A stretch of 64,000 nt of DNA. Origin: Platanthera guangdongensis (lineage: Eukaryota; Streptophyta; Magnoliopsida; Asparagales; Orchidaceae). Position numbers and translations under genes: made by a program. The stretch is taken from assembly GCA_039583875.1 (NCBI GenBank), contig CM077157.1, positions 76,508,346 to 76,572,345 on the forward strand. Reading direction: 5' to 3'. The notes below the pieces were generated by a model that had not been told where the DNA came from, did not search any database, and saw only the letters and a program-made list of their open reading frames with translations. Shown piece by piece: positions 40,574 to 52,860 of the stretch (its first letter is position 1; every line of letters starts with the position of its first letter).

Positions 40574-43500
40574 TTAGGACGATAAATCAAGAATCCCAAG
40601 TTCGAGTCGTAGAAGCGAAAAACGAGCATCCGGAAGCGGTTTAGTAAGAATGTCCGTGAGTTGATCATCGGTCCCAATAAAGACGACACTCACATTCTCT
40701 TTCTTAATGTGGTCGCGAATAAAGTGATGTCGAACGTCTATGTGTTTGGACCGAGAGTGATGCACCGGATTATACGTTAAGTCTATCGCACTCTTGTTGT
40801 CGCACCTAAGTGTAATGTTGCGAAAAGAAAGACCAAAGTCTGCTAAAGTTTGCGACATCCAAAGTGCATGTGCACAGCAACTTCCTAAGGCGATATACTC
40901 GGCTTCGGCGGTCGAAAGAGCCACCGAGTTTTGCTTACGACTCGACCACGAGACAAGTGCCGGGCCTAAAAAATGACAAGTACCGCTAGTGCTCTTGCGG
41001 TCAAGAGAGCAACCGGCATAATCGGAGTCAGAATATCCATGAAGGGTAAAATCATCCGAGTGAGGGTACCACAACCCGAGGTGTTGCGTGCCACGGAGAT
41101 AGCGAAAAATATGTTTTACCGCTTTAAAGTGAGACTCCCTAGGGTCAGCTTGAAAACGGGCACACATACCTACCGCAAACGTGATATCGGGCCGTGACGC
41201 ACTCAAGTATAACAGAGATCCAATCATGCCCCGAAACATTGTTTGATCCACAGAGATTCCACTCTCGTCTTTTCCTAATTTAAGGGACGCACTCATCGGA
41301 GTTTTGACTTGTTTTAAAGACTCAAAACCAAAACGTACAAGCATATCTTTTATATATTTGGATTGATTTATGAAAATTCCGTCTGGTCGTTGAGAAATTT
41401 GAAATCCTAAAAAATAATTGAGTTCTCCCACAAGGCTCATTTCAAATTCAGATTTCATTAAACTCACAATCTCTTCAACCAACCTCTCACTAGTCGCTCC
41501 AAAAATAATATCGTCAACGTAAATTTGGAGGATAACGAGATCCGAATTTTTGGCTTGAACAAAGAGAGTTGTGTCCGCACTACCCATCTTGAACCCATGA
41601 TCTAAGAGGAACGTAGTTAGCCTATCATACCAAGCACGGGGTGCTTGTTTCAATCCATACAAGGCCTTTACTAATCTGTACACATGATGAGGGTGGGCGG
41701 CATTTAGGAAACCGGGTGGTTGCTCGACATACACTTCTTCTTTTATATAACCATTTAAAAATGCGCTCTTAACGTCCATTTGAAACAACTTTATTTTCTT
41801 ATGGCTTGCGAATGCCAAAAACATTCGAATGGACTCAAGACGAGCAACCGGTGCAAAAGACTCCTTAAAATCCACACCCTCAATTTGTGAATATCCTTGT
41901 GCTACCAACCGAGCTTTATTCCTCGTGATCCTAGACTCACCATCAAGTTTATTCTTGAACACCCACTTTAAACCAATCACGGGATGGTTGTCCGGACGAT
42001 CAACTAGAATCCAAACTTTGCTACGCTCGAATTGGCTCAATTCCTCATTCATGGCAAGGAACCATGATTCATCTTGAAGAGCCTCGGACACGTTTTTGGG
42101 CTCAATATCCGATAGAAAGCATAAGTTGGAGAACGCCTCATGAAAAGCAGATCGAGTTCTAACTCCATGGGATGGTTCTCCAATAACTAGATCACGAGGA
42201 TGTTGTTTCGTAAACGTTAGATCCTTAGGAGGCACATATGCGTGCGACTCACTCTCCTCGTTACTCTCAACCGGAACACTCTCCTCAACCTCTTCTTCGG
42301 ACAACCTAGGCTCACTAGATGGTGGACTCTCATCAAAATGCACATGAGCCGATTCTTCAACCACTAAGGTTCTCTTATTATAAATCTTATAGGCTCGACT
42401 TTTGCTAGAATATCCTAAGAATATGCCTAGATCGGATTTTTCGTCGAATTTTCCTAAGAGATCCTTAGTGTTCAGAATATAGCATGGGCACCCAAAAACT
42501 CTAAAGTACGAGACGGAGGGTTTTCTATCAAAGTAGAGCTCGTAAGGGGTTCGCTTAAGAAGTGGGCGAAGCATGACACGGTTCATCACGTAGCTTGCCG
42601 TGTTGACCGCTTCGGCCCAAAACGATCGAGGTAAGCTGAACTCCGCGAGCATCGTACGTGCTAGCTCTTGAAGTGTGCGATTCTTTCTTTCTACCACTCC
42701 ATTCTGTTGAGGCGTGCGAGGAGCGGAGAATTCGTGCTTAATCCCTAAAGTCTCACACAACTTCGAAAAATCCTCATTCTCAAACTCTCCACCGTGATCT
42801 GATCTGATACACTTAATGTTTAGTTCTTTCTCATTTTGAATACGCGTGCATAAAGTAGAGAATTCCCTAAACGTGTCAGATTTGTTGGCAAGAAATATTG
42901 TCCAACAATAACGAGAAAAGTCGTCTATGATGACGAATGTATATCGCTTTCCTCCTAGGCTACATGTGGAAAGCGGTCCAAACAAATCCATGTGCAAGAG
43001 TTCTAATGGTCTAGAGGTGGAAATCTCTGTTTTACTTTTAAACGAGTTTTTGACAAATTTTCCCTTTTGACAAGGCCCACACATAACGTTAAAACTACCG
43101 CTTAGAGACGGAATTCCTCTAACAAGTTTCTTTCTAGATAACTTAATAATTAGCTTGCTACCCGAGTGTCCTAATCTCCTATGCCAAAGGTCTAGTTCTT
43201 CATTCTTAGTTACTAGGCATTTTAGATTGGACGAAGAGAAATCATCAAAATTAACTGTGTACACATTGCGATTTCTATGGGCTACAAGCAATACATTAGA
43301 GGTTTTAGCATCAATGAGTTTGCACGTGTTCGATGATGATTCAAAAATAACATTTATACCTTTATCTCCTAGTTGACTTACAGAAATAAGGTTATGTTTT
43401 AAACCATCAACAAACAGCACATTTGAAATAGAGAAAAACTTGTTACCTATTGTGCCGATTCCCAGAATTCTTCCTTTACCATTATCTCCAAACGTGACCA

Positions 43501-44776
43501 CTCCACCTCTCTTCTTTTCCAGGCTAAGGAACTTATCTTTATCACCCGTCATGTGCTTGGAGCAACCAGAGTCCAAGTACCACACGTTCTTTGTGTCCCT
43601 TGCCTGCCAACATACCTCAGTGTCGCTTTGGACACTGGACTCAGCATCAGATTCAGATTCCTCTTGACTTTTTCCCATGAGGCACAGATTTGCTTCGTTG
43701 TCACTTCCCGAGTCGGTGCTACTCGAATCTTCCGATCCATCCTCATCCCAGGTCAGAGCCTTCAGTACTTTCTTCTTCCCTTTATACTTGTTGTCCTTTC
43801 CTTTCTCTTCCTTCTGGAGTCTTGGACAGTCTCTTTTTAGATGTCCCAGCTTGTGACAATGAAAGCATTCAGGCTGATACTTTTCATCATCGCTATCGGT
43901 CTCCTTTACCGACTTGTTCCACTTCCTACCCTCTTCAACTCCCTTCTTCAGAAACCGTTTGAACTTCCCTTGTTTTCTGGGGTTCTTCATGAATTTTTTT
44001 AATTCCCTTACATAGAGACTTTCCTCTTCATCTTCTACAGAGAAATCAGATGTTTTCCCAGCTTTTGAAGCCTTCAAAGCCAATCCCTTTTTCTTCATTT
44101 CCTTGGGATATTCCTCGGCTTGTATCTTCAGTTCCACTTCATGAGTCTTCAGGTTTCCGATAAGACTCTCAATCTCCAAGGCGCTGATTTCATGAGATTC
44201 AGCGATAGCAGTCACCTTGGGGTTGAAGCGGGGAGGTAGAGATCGCAGTATCTTCCTCACTAGATCACCATTTGGAAAGTTCTTTCCAAGAGATCTTGAT
44301 GCGTTGACGATCTTGGTGAACCTTGTGTACATGCTGTCAACATCTTCATCGATCTCCATCCGGAACTGTTCATACTCGGATTCAAGCCGAAACAGCTTTG
44401 ATTCTTTCACCTGCGAGGTACCCTCATGAGTAAGTTCAAGAAGTCGCCAAATATCAAAGGCAGTTTCGCAGTTACATATTCTATTAAATTCCGTCTTATC
44501 TAACGCACAGAATAGAGAGTTCATAGCCTTGGCGTTATTAGTACACCTAAGCTTGTCCGCATCGTCCCACTTATCGCGCGGTTTTTCAAAAATGACTTCT
44601 CCAACCGTGGTAGTGGGTGTGGTGTACTTAGTCTCTATCATGGACCATACGTCCATGCTTTGCGTCATCAGAAAGATTTTCATCCTTGTCCTCCAGTGAC
44701 TATAGTCACTACCCATAAAGAGTGGAGGACGACTCACACCTTGTCCCTCAGTGAAAGCATGCACTGGGTTGGCCAT
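40574..44776 (-). CDS. gag-pol: Intact gag-pol polyprotein of element I (1400 aa)
   Basis: One frame from ATG 44776. Gag with UBN2-like core (residues ~20-230: [29 protein letters not shown]) and knuckle [14 protein letters not shown] (~301). Protease [13 protein letters not shown] (~398). Integrase finger HRRLGH ... CGPCQKGK (~530-570) and core [34 protein letters not shown] (~593-700). [16 protein letters not shown] and YVDDIIFG (~1087). RNase [38 protein letters not shown] (~1245-1370). Every catalytic residue I can locate is present, with no stop or shift. Translation as a single protein means Gag excess must come from another route; nothing visible provides it. Confidence 0.96.
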   Translation of the reverse strand: MANPVHAFTEGQGVSRPPLFMGSDYSHWRTRMKIFLMTQSMDVWSMIETKYTTPTTTVGEVIFEKPRDKWDDADKLRCTNNAKAMNSLFCALDKTEFNRICNCETAFDIWRLLELTHEGTSQVKESKLFRLESEYEQFRMEIDEDVDSMYTRFTKIVNASRSLGKNFPNGDLVRKILRSLPPRFNPKVTAIAESHEISALEIESLIGNLKTHEVELKIQAEEYPKEMKKKGLALKASKAGKTSDFSVEDEEESLYVRELKKFMKNPRKQGKFKRFLKKGVEEGRKWNKSVKETDSDDEKYQPECFHCHKLGHLKRDCPRLQKEEKGKDNKYKGKKKVLKALTWDEDGSEDSSSTDSGSDNEANLCLMGKSQEESESDAESSVQSDTEVCWQARDTKNVWYLDSGCSKHMTGDKDKFLSLEKKRGGVVTFGDNGKGRILGIGTIGNKFFSISNVLFVDGLKHNLISVSQLGDKGINVIFESSSNTCKLIDAKTSNVLLVAHRNRNVYTVNFDDFSSSNLKCLVTKNEELDLWHRRLGHSGSKLIIKLSRKKLVRGIPSLSGSFNVMCGPCQKGKFVKNSFKSKTEISTSRPLELLHMDLFGPLSTCSLGGKRYTFVIIDDFSRYCWTIFLANKSDTFREFSTLCTRIQNEKELNIKCIRSDHGGEFENEDFSKLCETLGIKHEFSAPRTPQQNGVVERKNRTLQELARTMLAEFSLPRSFWAEAVNTASYVMNRVMLRPLLKRTPYELYFDRKPSVSYFRVFGCPCYILNTKDLLGKFDEKSDLGIFLGYSSKSRAYKIYNKRTLVVEESAHVHFDESPPSSEPRLSEEEVEESVPVESNEESESHAYVPPKDLTFTKQHPRDLVIGEPSHGVRTRSAFHEAFSNLCFLSDIEPKNVSEALQDESWFLAMNEELSQFERSKVWILVDRPDNHPVIGLKWVFKNKLDGESRITRNKARLVAQGYSQIEGVDFKESFAPVARLESIRMFLAFASHKKIKLFQMDVKSAFLNGYIKEEVYVEQPPGFLNAAHPHHVYRLVKALYGLKQAPRAWYDRLTTFLLDHGFKMGSADTTLFVQAKNSDLVILQIYVDDIIFGATSERLVEEIVSLMKSEFEMSLVGELNYFLGFQISQRPDGIFINQSKYIKDMLVRFGFESLKQVKTPMSASLKLGKDESGISVDQTMFRGMIGSLLYLSASRPDITFAVGMCARFQADPRESHFKAVKHIFRYLRGTQHLGLWYPHSDDFTLHGYSDSDYAGCSLDRKSTSGTCHFLGPALVSWSSRKQNSVALSTAEAEYIALGSCCAHALWMSQTLADFGLSFRNITLRCDNKSAIDLTYNPVHHSRSKHIDVRHHFIRDHIKKENVSVVFIGTDDQLTDILTKPLPDARFSLLRLELGILDLSS

Positions 44777-44809
44777 CTTACTTCAGGTGGTTAAGCCTAT
44801 TCGAAGTAA

Positions 44810-44825
44810 CCTGGCTCTGATACCA
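44810..44825 (-). other. Primer binding site of I
   Basis: Minus TGGTATCAGAGCCAGG, two bases from the LTR end at 44828; full match to the usual initiator Met tRNA complement. Confidence 0.95.
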
Positions 44826-44827
44826 CT

Positions 44828-46262
44828 TGTTGGATCCGGAGGCCAACCTTAGAGGGGGGGGGGGTGAATAAGGTTTTATAAATTTCGCTTGAATAAACGG
44901 AATCTTAACGTAAACCACACCACAAGTGAAGATTTTAAACACAAGTATTAAATTCAATAACAATCAATTTCATACAAGTACAAGATGAATGTTTTACAGT
45001 ACGATCTTCATGACGTCGAAGATCAAAGACGAAGAGAAGAAAACTTTGGGTTTTCTATACCGACCCAAAACCCGGACCGGTTGGCTCTCTCACTTTCTCC
45101 CCGAAAGGTCTTAGAGCCGCTCTTCACCTCCACACCCGGAAGGGTCTTAGAGCACCGCTAGATCCCCGATCTAGACGCCCCAAATCCCGGGACGATTTTC
45201 CACGGAATCCAACCCGGATCCCGACGACCTTCCCCGGTCGATTTCCCTTACCACTTACAACAATAGAAGAAGAAAAAGATACAAAAAGAGATTACAAAAT
45301 ATATTCGTTAAAGTTTAGGTTCTCCCTCTTGAGAAGTTCTCCGGATAGATCTACGACCGGTGCTTGTGATCTTTGATGGAAAGCACCCGGTCACTAGACG
45401 TAGACGATGCGAAGCCTTGATCGCCGGAGTTCTTCGATCTCGAACGGGAGGAAGAAGCCTTGCTTTTTCTTTGACGAAGACGAGTAGAACGGACGTAGGA
45501 AGACGGCCGAACTTAGTATTCCTGGAGCACTTCGTCAATAATCTCTGGAGGCTTAGGTCTTGAGGAAACGGCGCTGCTTTTTATACGTCTTGGAGAAAAT
45601 AGACTACCGCCTACGATAACTCTATCGCCGGGCGGTAGGTTCGCGCGTAACGCCTGCCAGCTGTCTCCACACGTCTCCCGAAACGGCAACTATAACTGCT
45701 CATTAAGGAAACTGCCGTTTCAAGAGAGCTATCGCCGGGCGGTAATGGTTACCGCGTAACGCCTGCCAGCTGTCTCCACACGTCTCCCGAAATGGCAACT
45801 ATAGCTGCTCATTAAGGAAACTGCCGTTTCAAGAGAACTATCGCCGGGCGGTAAAGGTTACCGCGCCCAGTCAGAGCGATAGCGCCATTTCGCCAAATAA
45901 TTCTACCGCCTGCGATAAGACTATCGCCTGAGCGGTAGGTACCATCGTCGACGATCGTCCCCTCGATGCACGTCGACCGGATACCGCCGGCGGTAGCGTC
46001 CTGTCGCCGGGCGGTAGCTTTTGATTGTCGACGATCCTTCCTTAGCTGATAAATGGGCTGTCGACCATCGAACCGATATGCGTCGATCGAGATGGTTACC
46101 GCGCTGCGATAAGGTTGTCGCCGGGCGGTAGTAACCTTTTGAAGCTCTTCTCCTTTCCTTTCACCTATCAGCCTGCACACTCTATCACACAACCAATCTC
46201 ATCAAATACAAGCAGGGAGTTGATATTCTCAAACCTAAGGAGTGTGAAACCATGTTCCAACA
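44828..46262 (-). repeat. 5' LTR of element I
   Basis: Same length and structure as the 3' LTR, with array 45604-46133 and TATA box near 45586. The substitutions I see relative to the 3' LTR (near 45355, 45373, 45393, 45613, 45791) are all C-to-T or G-to-A at CG or CNG sites. The G-run near 44857 also differs. Confidence 0.95.
45604..46133. repeat. Hairpin array in 5' LTR of I
   Basis: Near-identical copy of the array at 38231-38760, directly upstream (in transcription direction) of the TATA box. Confidence 0.92.
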
Positions 46263-46267
46263 GCGTT
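46263..46267. repeat. Target site duplication of I, right copy (GCGTT)
   Basis: Matches 37450-37454; LTR K continues from here. Confidence 0.95.
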
Positions 46268-46295
46268 TTGGGCCAAATTTGGAATTTGGCAGGGG

Positions 46296-46860
46296 GCACA
46301 CGGCCTGGGACACGGGCTTGTCCTAGGGTGTGTCAGGATCGAGTCGACGATTTGGCCGTGAGGTCGATGAATTTTTGAGTTGACGATCGTCGAGCAGCGA
46401 ACACGGCCTGAGACACGGGCGTGTATCAGGGCATGTCGAGCTTGTGTCGACGATCGGCCCGGGAAGTCTATATTTTCGGTCGATGATGTGTCGAGACAGG
46501 GAACACGGCGTAGGACACGGGCGTGTCCAAGGCCGTGTCGGGTGGTCAACGAACTGCGCTCGGCGAAGTGTCGAGACAGTGAACATGGCCTGGAGCCCAG
46601 GCGTGTTCGGGTATGACACGAGCATGTCAAATAGGACACGGGCGTGTCCAAGACCCATGTGAGTCTCGGGTTTGTTTTGGTCCTGTGTTGATGGTGGAAC
46701 ACGCCAGGGAACACAGGCATGTACTGGCTGACACGGGCGTGTCAGGTCGAACACGGGCATGTTGGATGCCCGTGTGCTTTCCGAGACGCGTCGATTTTGA
46801 CGGCGAATGAGGGACATGGCCCTGGACACGGGCGTGTCGAAGGCCGTGTTCGGCCCAGAT
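46296..46860. repeat. ACACGGGCGTGT hairpin array in LTR K
   Basis: About eight units of GACACGGGCGTGTC with flanking GGCC...GGCC arms, mixed with GTCGACGAT and CGACGAACTGCGCTCG motifs. Less regular than in LTR G, with many imperfect arms. It is followed by the shared core GGATCGTGGCC ... GATCTGACGG. Confidence 0.88.
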
Positions 46861-48560
46861 ATTACATTTCGGCTACGGATCGTGGCCGTTCATTTCCTTA
46901 TTTTGGGATCTGACGGCTGGGGGTTGTTCCTACTGGGATATACCCGGGATTGGGCCTTTGAAACCCTCATTTCACTTGAGTGGTTCTCTTTCTAAGTCTA
47001 TAGAGAGGGGAGAGCAAAGGAGCAAGTAGAAGCCTAGATTCGTTCACCGGCGGAGCTTCGAAGCTCCAAATTGCGAAACGACTTCAGATCTACGGAGGCA
47101 AGGAGAGTGCGGTGCTTTTCATCCGCTTACATGGTTATCTTTCTGATTATAGAGAGAGGGGAGAGCAAAGGAGGAAGTAAAAGCCTAGATCCGGTCACCG
47201 ACGGAGCTTCGGAGCTCCAAATCGCGAACTGACTTCGGAGCTACGGAGATAAGGAGAGTGCGGTGCTTTTCATTCGCTTATATTTCCATGGCGCTAAGGA
47301 AGAATGCTAGGGTAATGATTCTCTACTTGAGCATGTGAAGCTCTTCTTCTTTTGCATAGGGAAGCCAGCTCTCGCGAGTTTGCGGTGAGTTTGAGGCGTT
47401 ACTTTGGGTAGACATGAATAGTCCCCGTTGTGTACATGTAGAGTCCGTAATCGAGAATGGATATATGCATGACGTGTGAAGCCTACCCGGACAAGTTGGT
47501 CTGGATCGGTGATGTTGCATTGCATAAGTGGCCGGAGAAGACTCCGTGCGAATGTTTGTTTTTCGGGTTTTCTACAAGGTAGATTACAACAGGGACCCTT
47601 GGGGATTAACTCCAAGGTGCACCTGGAAAACTGGGCGGACGCGTGGTTCTGCCATCATGTGGGCATGGGAGCCAACTTGAACATAACTGGGTTATGTGAT
47701 GTATGTAAACGATTTGGGACTCAGGAAAGTTTGACCCGTGCATATGTTTTAAATTAACGTTGCGTTATGAGCGACGGGTCAGGCGGAACCGTACCCGCTC
47801 TATGTCGTTCGGTTAAAGAGAGCTAAAGTTACTTGGCACTTGTCGTTGGCATAGATAGAGGGTCTTAGGCAGTGGCCAGAAAGACCAAATGCTCACGAGA
47901 GATTGTCGTCCAGGGGACAGTGGTGAGTCGGCGGACTTAGATCGTGATCACCGAGAATATGCCCTGAGAGCACGGGGCGTGTGGCCATGCGTGCCAGCTC
48001 CTGTAATGTAGTGTTGTTACATTACTGCTTGATTATGCTAATAAACTGCAGGGAAGAAGCATCGCCGCCCCGAGTTTGGAGGCGGGATCGTTATAATTTG
48101 GTCAGCATAGCTGACCGTTACTTTTGTTTGCCACCGTGCGGTGGATTGTTGCTTGCAGGTGCTGCAGAACCAAGCGGTAAATAGCAGGCTAAAGCCCAAG
48201 TTGCTGAGCCGGCCCTCAAAGGCCTAATATTGAGTGTTTTCTTTTATTCATGTATGGCCAGCATGCGTGCCGAGGTTTGAAAAACACGTAAATTGAGGAA
48301 AATAATTGTAAGGCCTTAATTCCAGTACTTGTTTATTTGTACTTCATTCCTTTTGGTTCTGTTTAGTGGACATTCATGCTAGTGTTGGGTTCTTGTTATT
48401 GCAACTAATAAAATTGCTTCCGCTAGAATGACTCTGTGTAGGACGTTGGATTGGTTGGATGGTTTCCATTGAGTAACCACCCGGTCTGTCTGTGGTATAT
48501 GGCGTCGGGCCCCGACCAGACCTACTGCTATATGCTATGCAACGGATAGGGGGTGTTACA
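46861..48560 (+). other. Distal part of LTR K, no gene
   Basis: Contains a duplicated ~150-bp segment (GAGAGAGGGGAGAGCAAAGGAG, near 46999 and 47154, with the following GGAGCTTCG-CTCCAAAT). No coding frame; the short open frames here do not resemble proteins. Confidence 0.6.
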
Positions 48561-48812
48561 GGATCATCCACCCCCCATTGCTCAAGTCGCCTTGCCATCA
48601 CCGAGTACGGCGTAATCGCGGCTACATAATAGGCGCGGGTTGGTTTCACCTTGCCTGTTTCCTTTAAGTGAACTAATCAGTTCACACATAACCAGCCCAT
48701 TCTCACGGAACTGGCTTCAAATTCATTGGTTACCTAGGAGCCACGCCTCACGTTAGCGACAGAACTCAATTTCCATCCCTAGGCTTAACCGTGCATCATA
48801 GCATCCACTTGA

Positions 48813-49035
48813 GGGTATTTTCCCGGACTATCAAGCCAGTACTTCCTGCTACTCCCCTTCACAGACACAACCCACCAAGCATTCAAAGCATCAAGGGTAT
48901 TTCCTGGCTTAACATGCCAGTACTTCCTGTTACTCCCCTTCACAGGTATTACCCAACAGCACAAGCAATATACGGGTATTTTCCTGGACTACCACTCCAG
49001 TACTTCCTGCTACTGCCCTTCGCAGGTCTAACCCA
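48813..49035. repeat. ~80-bp tandem repeat in LTR L
   Basis: CCAGTACTTCCTG with flanking GGTATTTTCC and CCCTTCACAGG recurs at 48836, 48917 and 48997, nearly three copies. Confidence 0.85.
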
Positions 49036-49585
49036 TCGACTCCTAACCTACACGTTTATCACGGAGTCTTCTTTGGTGCAGATATGCAACATCACCAATC
49101 CAGACCAACCTGTCCAGATGGGCTTCACACAGCATGCCTATTCCATACTCCATTTCCGGATCTATATGCCAAATGAGTGGGGAATCCATGAATCAACCCA
49201 AGAGACTCCCATAGCAAGCCACCCTCTGCTGGGGGAATCATATGCACATGCCAAAAAGGAATCCTTCACATGGCTATGAAGAAAAGTCATTACCCTTGAA
49301 GACCTCTTTGGCTCCATGAGCTCCTAGCTGGCTGGAAAGAACCGCCACAGCTTTTCCTCCACAATGCTGGCCTCAGATCTCTAGTCGTAACTCCGCAGCA
49401 CCACCGATGGTCGGCTCTCCTTCCTCTCTCTCTCTCTACATTTTAGATAGATGAAGGCCAAAGATCAAATGAGCTCTTCCTACTCATTTCCAATCCTTAA
49501 GGACACAGGGAGGAAGCTCAGCCATGGGATCCCAGCTGAGAAAAGGAAAGGTCATGATTTTGCCACAAATTCATATTTTTTTGCC

Positions 49586-50122
49586 TGACACGGCCTGTGA
49601 TACGCCCGTGTCCCAGGCCGTGTACCTCAAATGTGCTTAACCGACTTATCCAGTCCAGTACACGCCCAGGTGACACGCTCGTGTCACGGGCCGTGTCACC
49701 TGACACGCCTTCAGACACGCCTCTGTCTGGGGCCGTGTACATCAAGCTGCACAAAATCGAGATCAACCCGATGGGGACACGGCCAGTGACACGCCCGTAT
49801 CACAGGCCATGTACCCTAAGACACAGCCGTGTCCTACCCATGTTCACCAGGCCTCAATGCCTTGGGCACATCCCGCAAAGGACACAGCCTGTGATACGCC
49901 CGTGTCCCAGCTCGTGTGCCCATACACGACACTAGACACGCCCCAGCTCAATTTTGTCGATCTGAAATTCGTCGACCCATAGAGGACACGACCTCTGACA
50001 CGCCCGTGTCAGAGGGCGTGTGCCCTCATGCTTCATCGAACGGATTTTCGTCGAACACTCGCCGACTGCTCACCCGAGCAGGACACGCCCTGGGACATGC
50101 CCGTGTCCCAGGCCGTGTCACC
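49586..50122. repeat. ACACGCCCGTGT hairpin array in LTR L
   Basis: The same hairpin type as in G and K, seen in reverse. One unit, 49992-50015, is a perfect 11-bp-arm hairpin CCTCTGACACG/CGTGTCAGAGG. Others, such as 49588-49620 and 50087-50120, have near-perfect arms with different middle bases. Confidence 0.9.
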
Positions 50123-50157
50123 CAATTTTTCCCAACTCTGGAATTTAGGGTGGTACA

Positions 50158-50850
50158 ATGGATCTCCTCTATCCAACACACACAGTCTCAATAGAGCTTC
50201 CAAAGTTCTGATGGTCCTCTTAGACTACCCGTCCATCTGAGGATGAAATGTTGTGCTAAATGTAAGGCGCAAGCCCAAATATGCCTGTACCACCTTCCAT
50301 TCTTTAGAGGTATACAAACCATCCCGGTCAGAAATAATTGTCTTTGGCACGCCATGGTATCATACAAACTGCTCCACAAAGAGTCTTACCAAACATCCAT
50401 ATGAGCTTCTTTCTTCATAGGAATAAACCAGGCTACCTTGGTCAGGCGGTTAATGATTACCCAAACCGAATCATTCCTTGATCGTGAGTGAGGCAATCTG
50501 TGGACGAAGTCCATGGAGACATCCTCAAACTTCCACTCAGGGATGGGCAAAGATTGTAATAATCCACTGGGGCTCTTTTATTCTGCCTTCACCCTTTTAC
50601 AGGCCTCGCAGTGCATAACAAAATATCCGCCGTCCCTCTTTATTCCCGGCCAACACATAGTCTTCCGCAAGTCTGCGTACATCTTGGAAATCCCAAGATG
50701 TAGTGAATACTGAGAGCAATGTGCCTCTCTCAAGATATCTTCTCGAATTTTACCGCCTTTGGGAATGTAAATCCAGACACGGAGATGAACGAGACCGTCT
50801 TTTAGGGAATACTCGTTAGTAGTCCCGTCTTCAATTGACTTAAGCACCGG
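50158..50850 (-). pseudogene. Integrase of element M, broken and truncated
   Basis: The zinc finger part reads at 50847-50578: HCSQYSLHLGISKMYADLRKTMCW ... CEACKRVKAE. The core continues as LPIPEWKFEDVSMDFVHRLPHS and VWVIINRLTKVAWFIPMK with later stops and shifts (a DRD site and HPQMDG ... TLEALLRLCVLD are still readable). It ends at 50158 against LTR L. Inactive. Confidence 0.8.
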
Positions 50851-51708
50851 GGCTAGAGCAACATCCTTTCCTTGCTGTTCCCGGATTCATTCCCGGATAT
50901 CAAAGACTATGGTCATCTCAGTCAAGTACTCCATCTACCCTTCCGAATGGTCTTTATATACCAGGGTAATCTACATTTCTTCGAGCATCCGAGCTAATTT
51001 CATACTCATCAATCGGGACTCAAGGCTCGATTCCGGTACCTTTCTGCTCAAAGCATCATCTACGAAATTTGCTTTTCTGGTGTGGTAGTTCAAAGTTAAT
51101 TTATAATCACATAAAAATTCTAACCACCACCGTTGTCTCAAATTCAATTCTTCCTGAGTATGAACGCACTTTAGATTCTTGTGGTCCGAAACTATTTCGC
51201 AGTGGATGCTATATAGATTGTGCCTCTAGACCTTTAAGGCGAATACCACTGCTCCCAATTCTAAATTATGTACTGGATAGTTGACTTCATGCTTCTTCAG
51301 CTGTCTTGAAGCAAATGCAATCACATGCCAGTGTTGCATGAATACTACTCTCATCCCTTGATACGACGCGTCAGTGTAAACTTGAAATCCTTCCTTCCTG
51401 GATGGAAGGGCTAGGATGTGTGTGGTAGTAAGTATGTTCTTTAGTTCTTGGAATGCAGCTTCATACAATGGTGTCCACTCATCTGGCACACCCTTCTTTG
51501 TCAGAGTAGTAAGAGGAAGGGAAATCTTTGAGAATCCATTCAAAAATTTGCGATAATACCCAGCAAGTCCAAGGAAACTCCGCACGTCGGCCGCTGACTT
51601 CAACGGTGACCATTCCTTCACGGCACACACTTTAGCCGGATCCACTGCTAGTCCAGCCCACTCATCACATGGCCCAAGAGGGCAACTTCTTGGAGCTAGA
51701 TTTCTCAC
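50851..51708 (-). pseudogene. RNase H of element M
   Basis: 51708-51226 reads [76 protein letters not shown] and LELGAVVFALKV, then TAG at 51226. The rest, to the integrase finger, is readable only in pieces (HHKNLKCVHTQEELNLRQRRWW, about 51190-51120). Confidence 0.8.
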
Positions 51709-52380
51709 TTGCTGAACTTGGCAAACAAGACGTGCTCTTTTAGCTTTTTCAGTACCAAGGCCAGATGTTCGACATGCTCTTCCTCTGTCTTTGAGTGGAC
51801 CAAAATGTCATCGATGAATACGATGATGAAGATGTCTAGATAAGACTCAAACACTTTGTTCATCAAGGTCATGAAAGCTGAAGGGGCTTTTGTGAGCCCA
51901 AACGACATCACGGTGAACTCATACAAGCCGTACCTTGAGCTAAAAACTATTTTCTGAATGTCCTCCTCTTGTATCCTCAACTGATAATACCCTGAGCGCA
52001 AATCCAACTTGGAAAACCAATGCGCGCCTACCAATTGATCGAACAATTCCTCTATCCGGGGTAGCGGATAGGTGTTCCACACCGTCAGTCGATTGAGCTC
52101 CCGATAGTCTATGCATAATCATAAGGTTCTATCCTTCCTCTTAACGAACAAAACAGGGGCACCCCCAAGGTGATGAGCTAGGGTGAACAAATCTTGATTC
52201 CACTAGTTCTTGCAACTGAACTCTGAACTCTACGAGTTCCTTCGGGCCATATGATAAGGGGTCCTGGAGATGGGATTGGCACCCGATACTTGCATAATTT
52301 GAAAATCCACCTCTCTATGTAGGGGTAATCCTGGCAATTTCTCAGGAAATACCTCGGGAAAATACCACACCACTCGCATA
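51705..52380 (-). pseudogene. Reverse transcriptase of element M
   Basis: 52082-51705 is the clear part: [54 protein letters not shown] and the active site [10 protein letters not shown] (about 51820-51790). The preceding fingers ([18 protein letters not shown]..., 52140-52083) and the protease-RT linker are interrupted by stops. Confidence 0.8.
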
Positions 52381-52382
52381 TC

Positions 52383-52860
52383 CTAAATATCTATTGTCAT
52401 CTCTTTCAGTTCGAAACGTATCATGTAAACTTCATCCCCTCTAATGTGGGCTTTCAAGGCCTGAATTGAAGATAATACCAAGTGTGGTGCGAATCTTATA
52501 CCTTGGAAAATGACTTCAGTGTCTCCATGTCTCAAGTAAATCCGCTTCTCCGCACATTCAATTCTTGCGTAATGCCAATCCAACCACGCCATGCCCAGAA
52601 TGAGATCGAATTTTGGCATCCTCAAAATTGTGGCAAGGGTATCAAAGGTCTTTCCCCCAAGGATTATCTCCAATTCGCACTTGGTGATTGCGGTCATCTC
52701 AGAGCCATCTAGGAGGTGTACTCTCCGAGCAATACCATTGAAGTATTGCACTTCTTCTAGATCTTTAACAAAGTCTGACTACACAAACGAGCGTGTGGCA
52801 CCGGTATCGAATAGAGTATAGGCTGATTTCTCACTAACCATTACGCCCAAGTATCAAAAT
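52383..52860 (-). pseudogene. Protease of element M
   Basis: The catalytic region SAYTLFDTGATRSFV reads at about 52827-52783, followed at once by a TAG. Then 52751-52383 gives VHLLDGSEMTAITKCELEI, FDLILGMAWLDWHYARIEC and EVIFQGIRFAP. The DTGA triad is intact, but the protein is cut eight codons later. Confidence 0.8.

Larger units (their letters stand above)
37455..46262 (-). mobile_element. Complete young Ty1/copia SIRE-type element I
   Basis: Both LTRs (1435 bp each, about five substitutions apart plus a G-run difference), target duplication GCGTT, primer site, polypurine tract and one intact 1400-codon gag-pol frame. The C-run motif at the LTR end and the long non-coding region between pol and 3' LTR fit the Opie/PREM2-like side of the SIRE group. 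No third ORF. All parts needed for autonomous movement appear present. Confidence 0.95.
37416..48560 (+). repeat. LTR K (Tekay/Del type), split by element I
   Basis: The LTR starts TGTAACTCCCCG at 37416, is interrupted after 37454 by element I, resumes at 46263 and ends GGGTGTTACA at 48560. Without I and one target-duplication copy it is about 2.33 kb. No primer site or polypurine tract adjoins it, and flanking 5-mers differ (CGAGT before, GGATC after), so it is not a simple solo LTR. K2 at 55322 is a sister copy. Confidence 0.8.
48561..50157 (-). repeat. LTR L (Tekay/Del type), minus orientation, 3' end missing
   Basis: Starts TGTACCACCC at 50157 on the minus strand, then the hairpin array (50122-49586) and R/U5-like sequence similar in places to K (the stretch around TTGGTCTGGATTGGTGATG, about 49095-49115). 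It is cut at 48561 by the end of K. It interrupts the integrase of M. Confidence 0.75.

Noticed and set aside
40574..44776. A single-copy host gene on the minus strand
   Set aside because: The 1400-codon frame contains all copia gag-pol domains and sits between paired LTRs with a target duplication.
46861..48560. Short proteins in LTR K and K2 (for example 47307-47615 and 56951-57259)
   Set aside because: The same stretches recur in both LTR copies as non-coding sequence with indels; no domain is recognisable.
37416..48560. K as an ordinary solo LTR
   Set aside because: The bases flanking the LTR (CGAGT and GGATC) do not match, so a simple solo LTR with target duplication is not supported.
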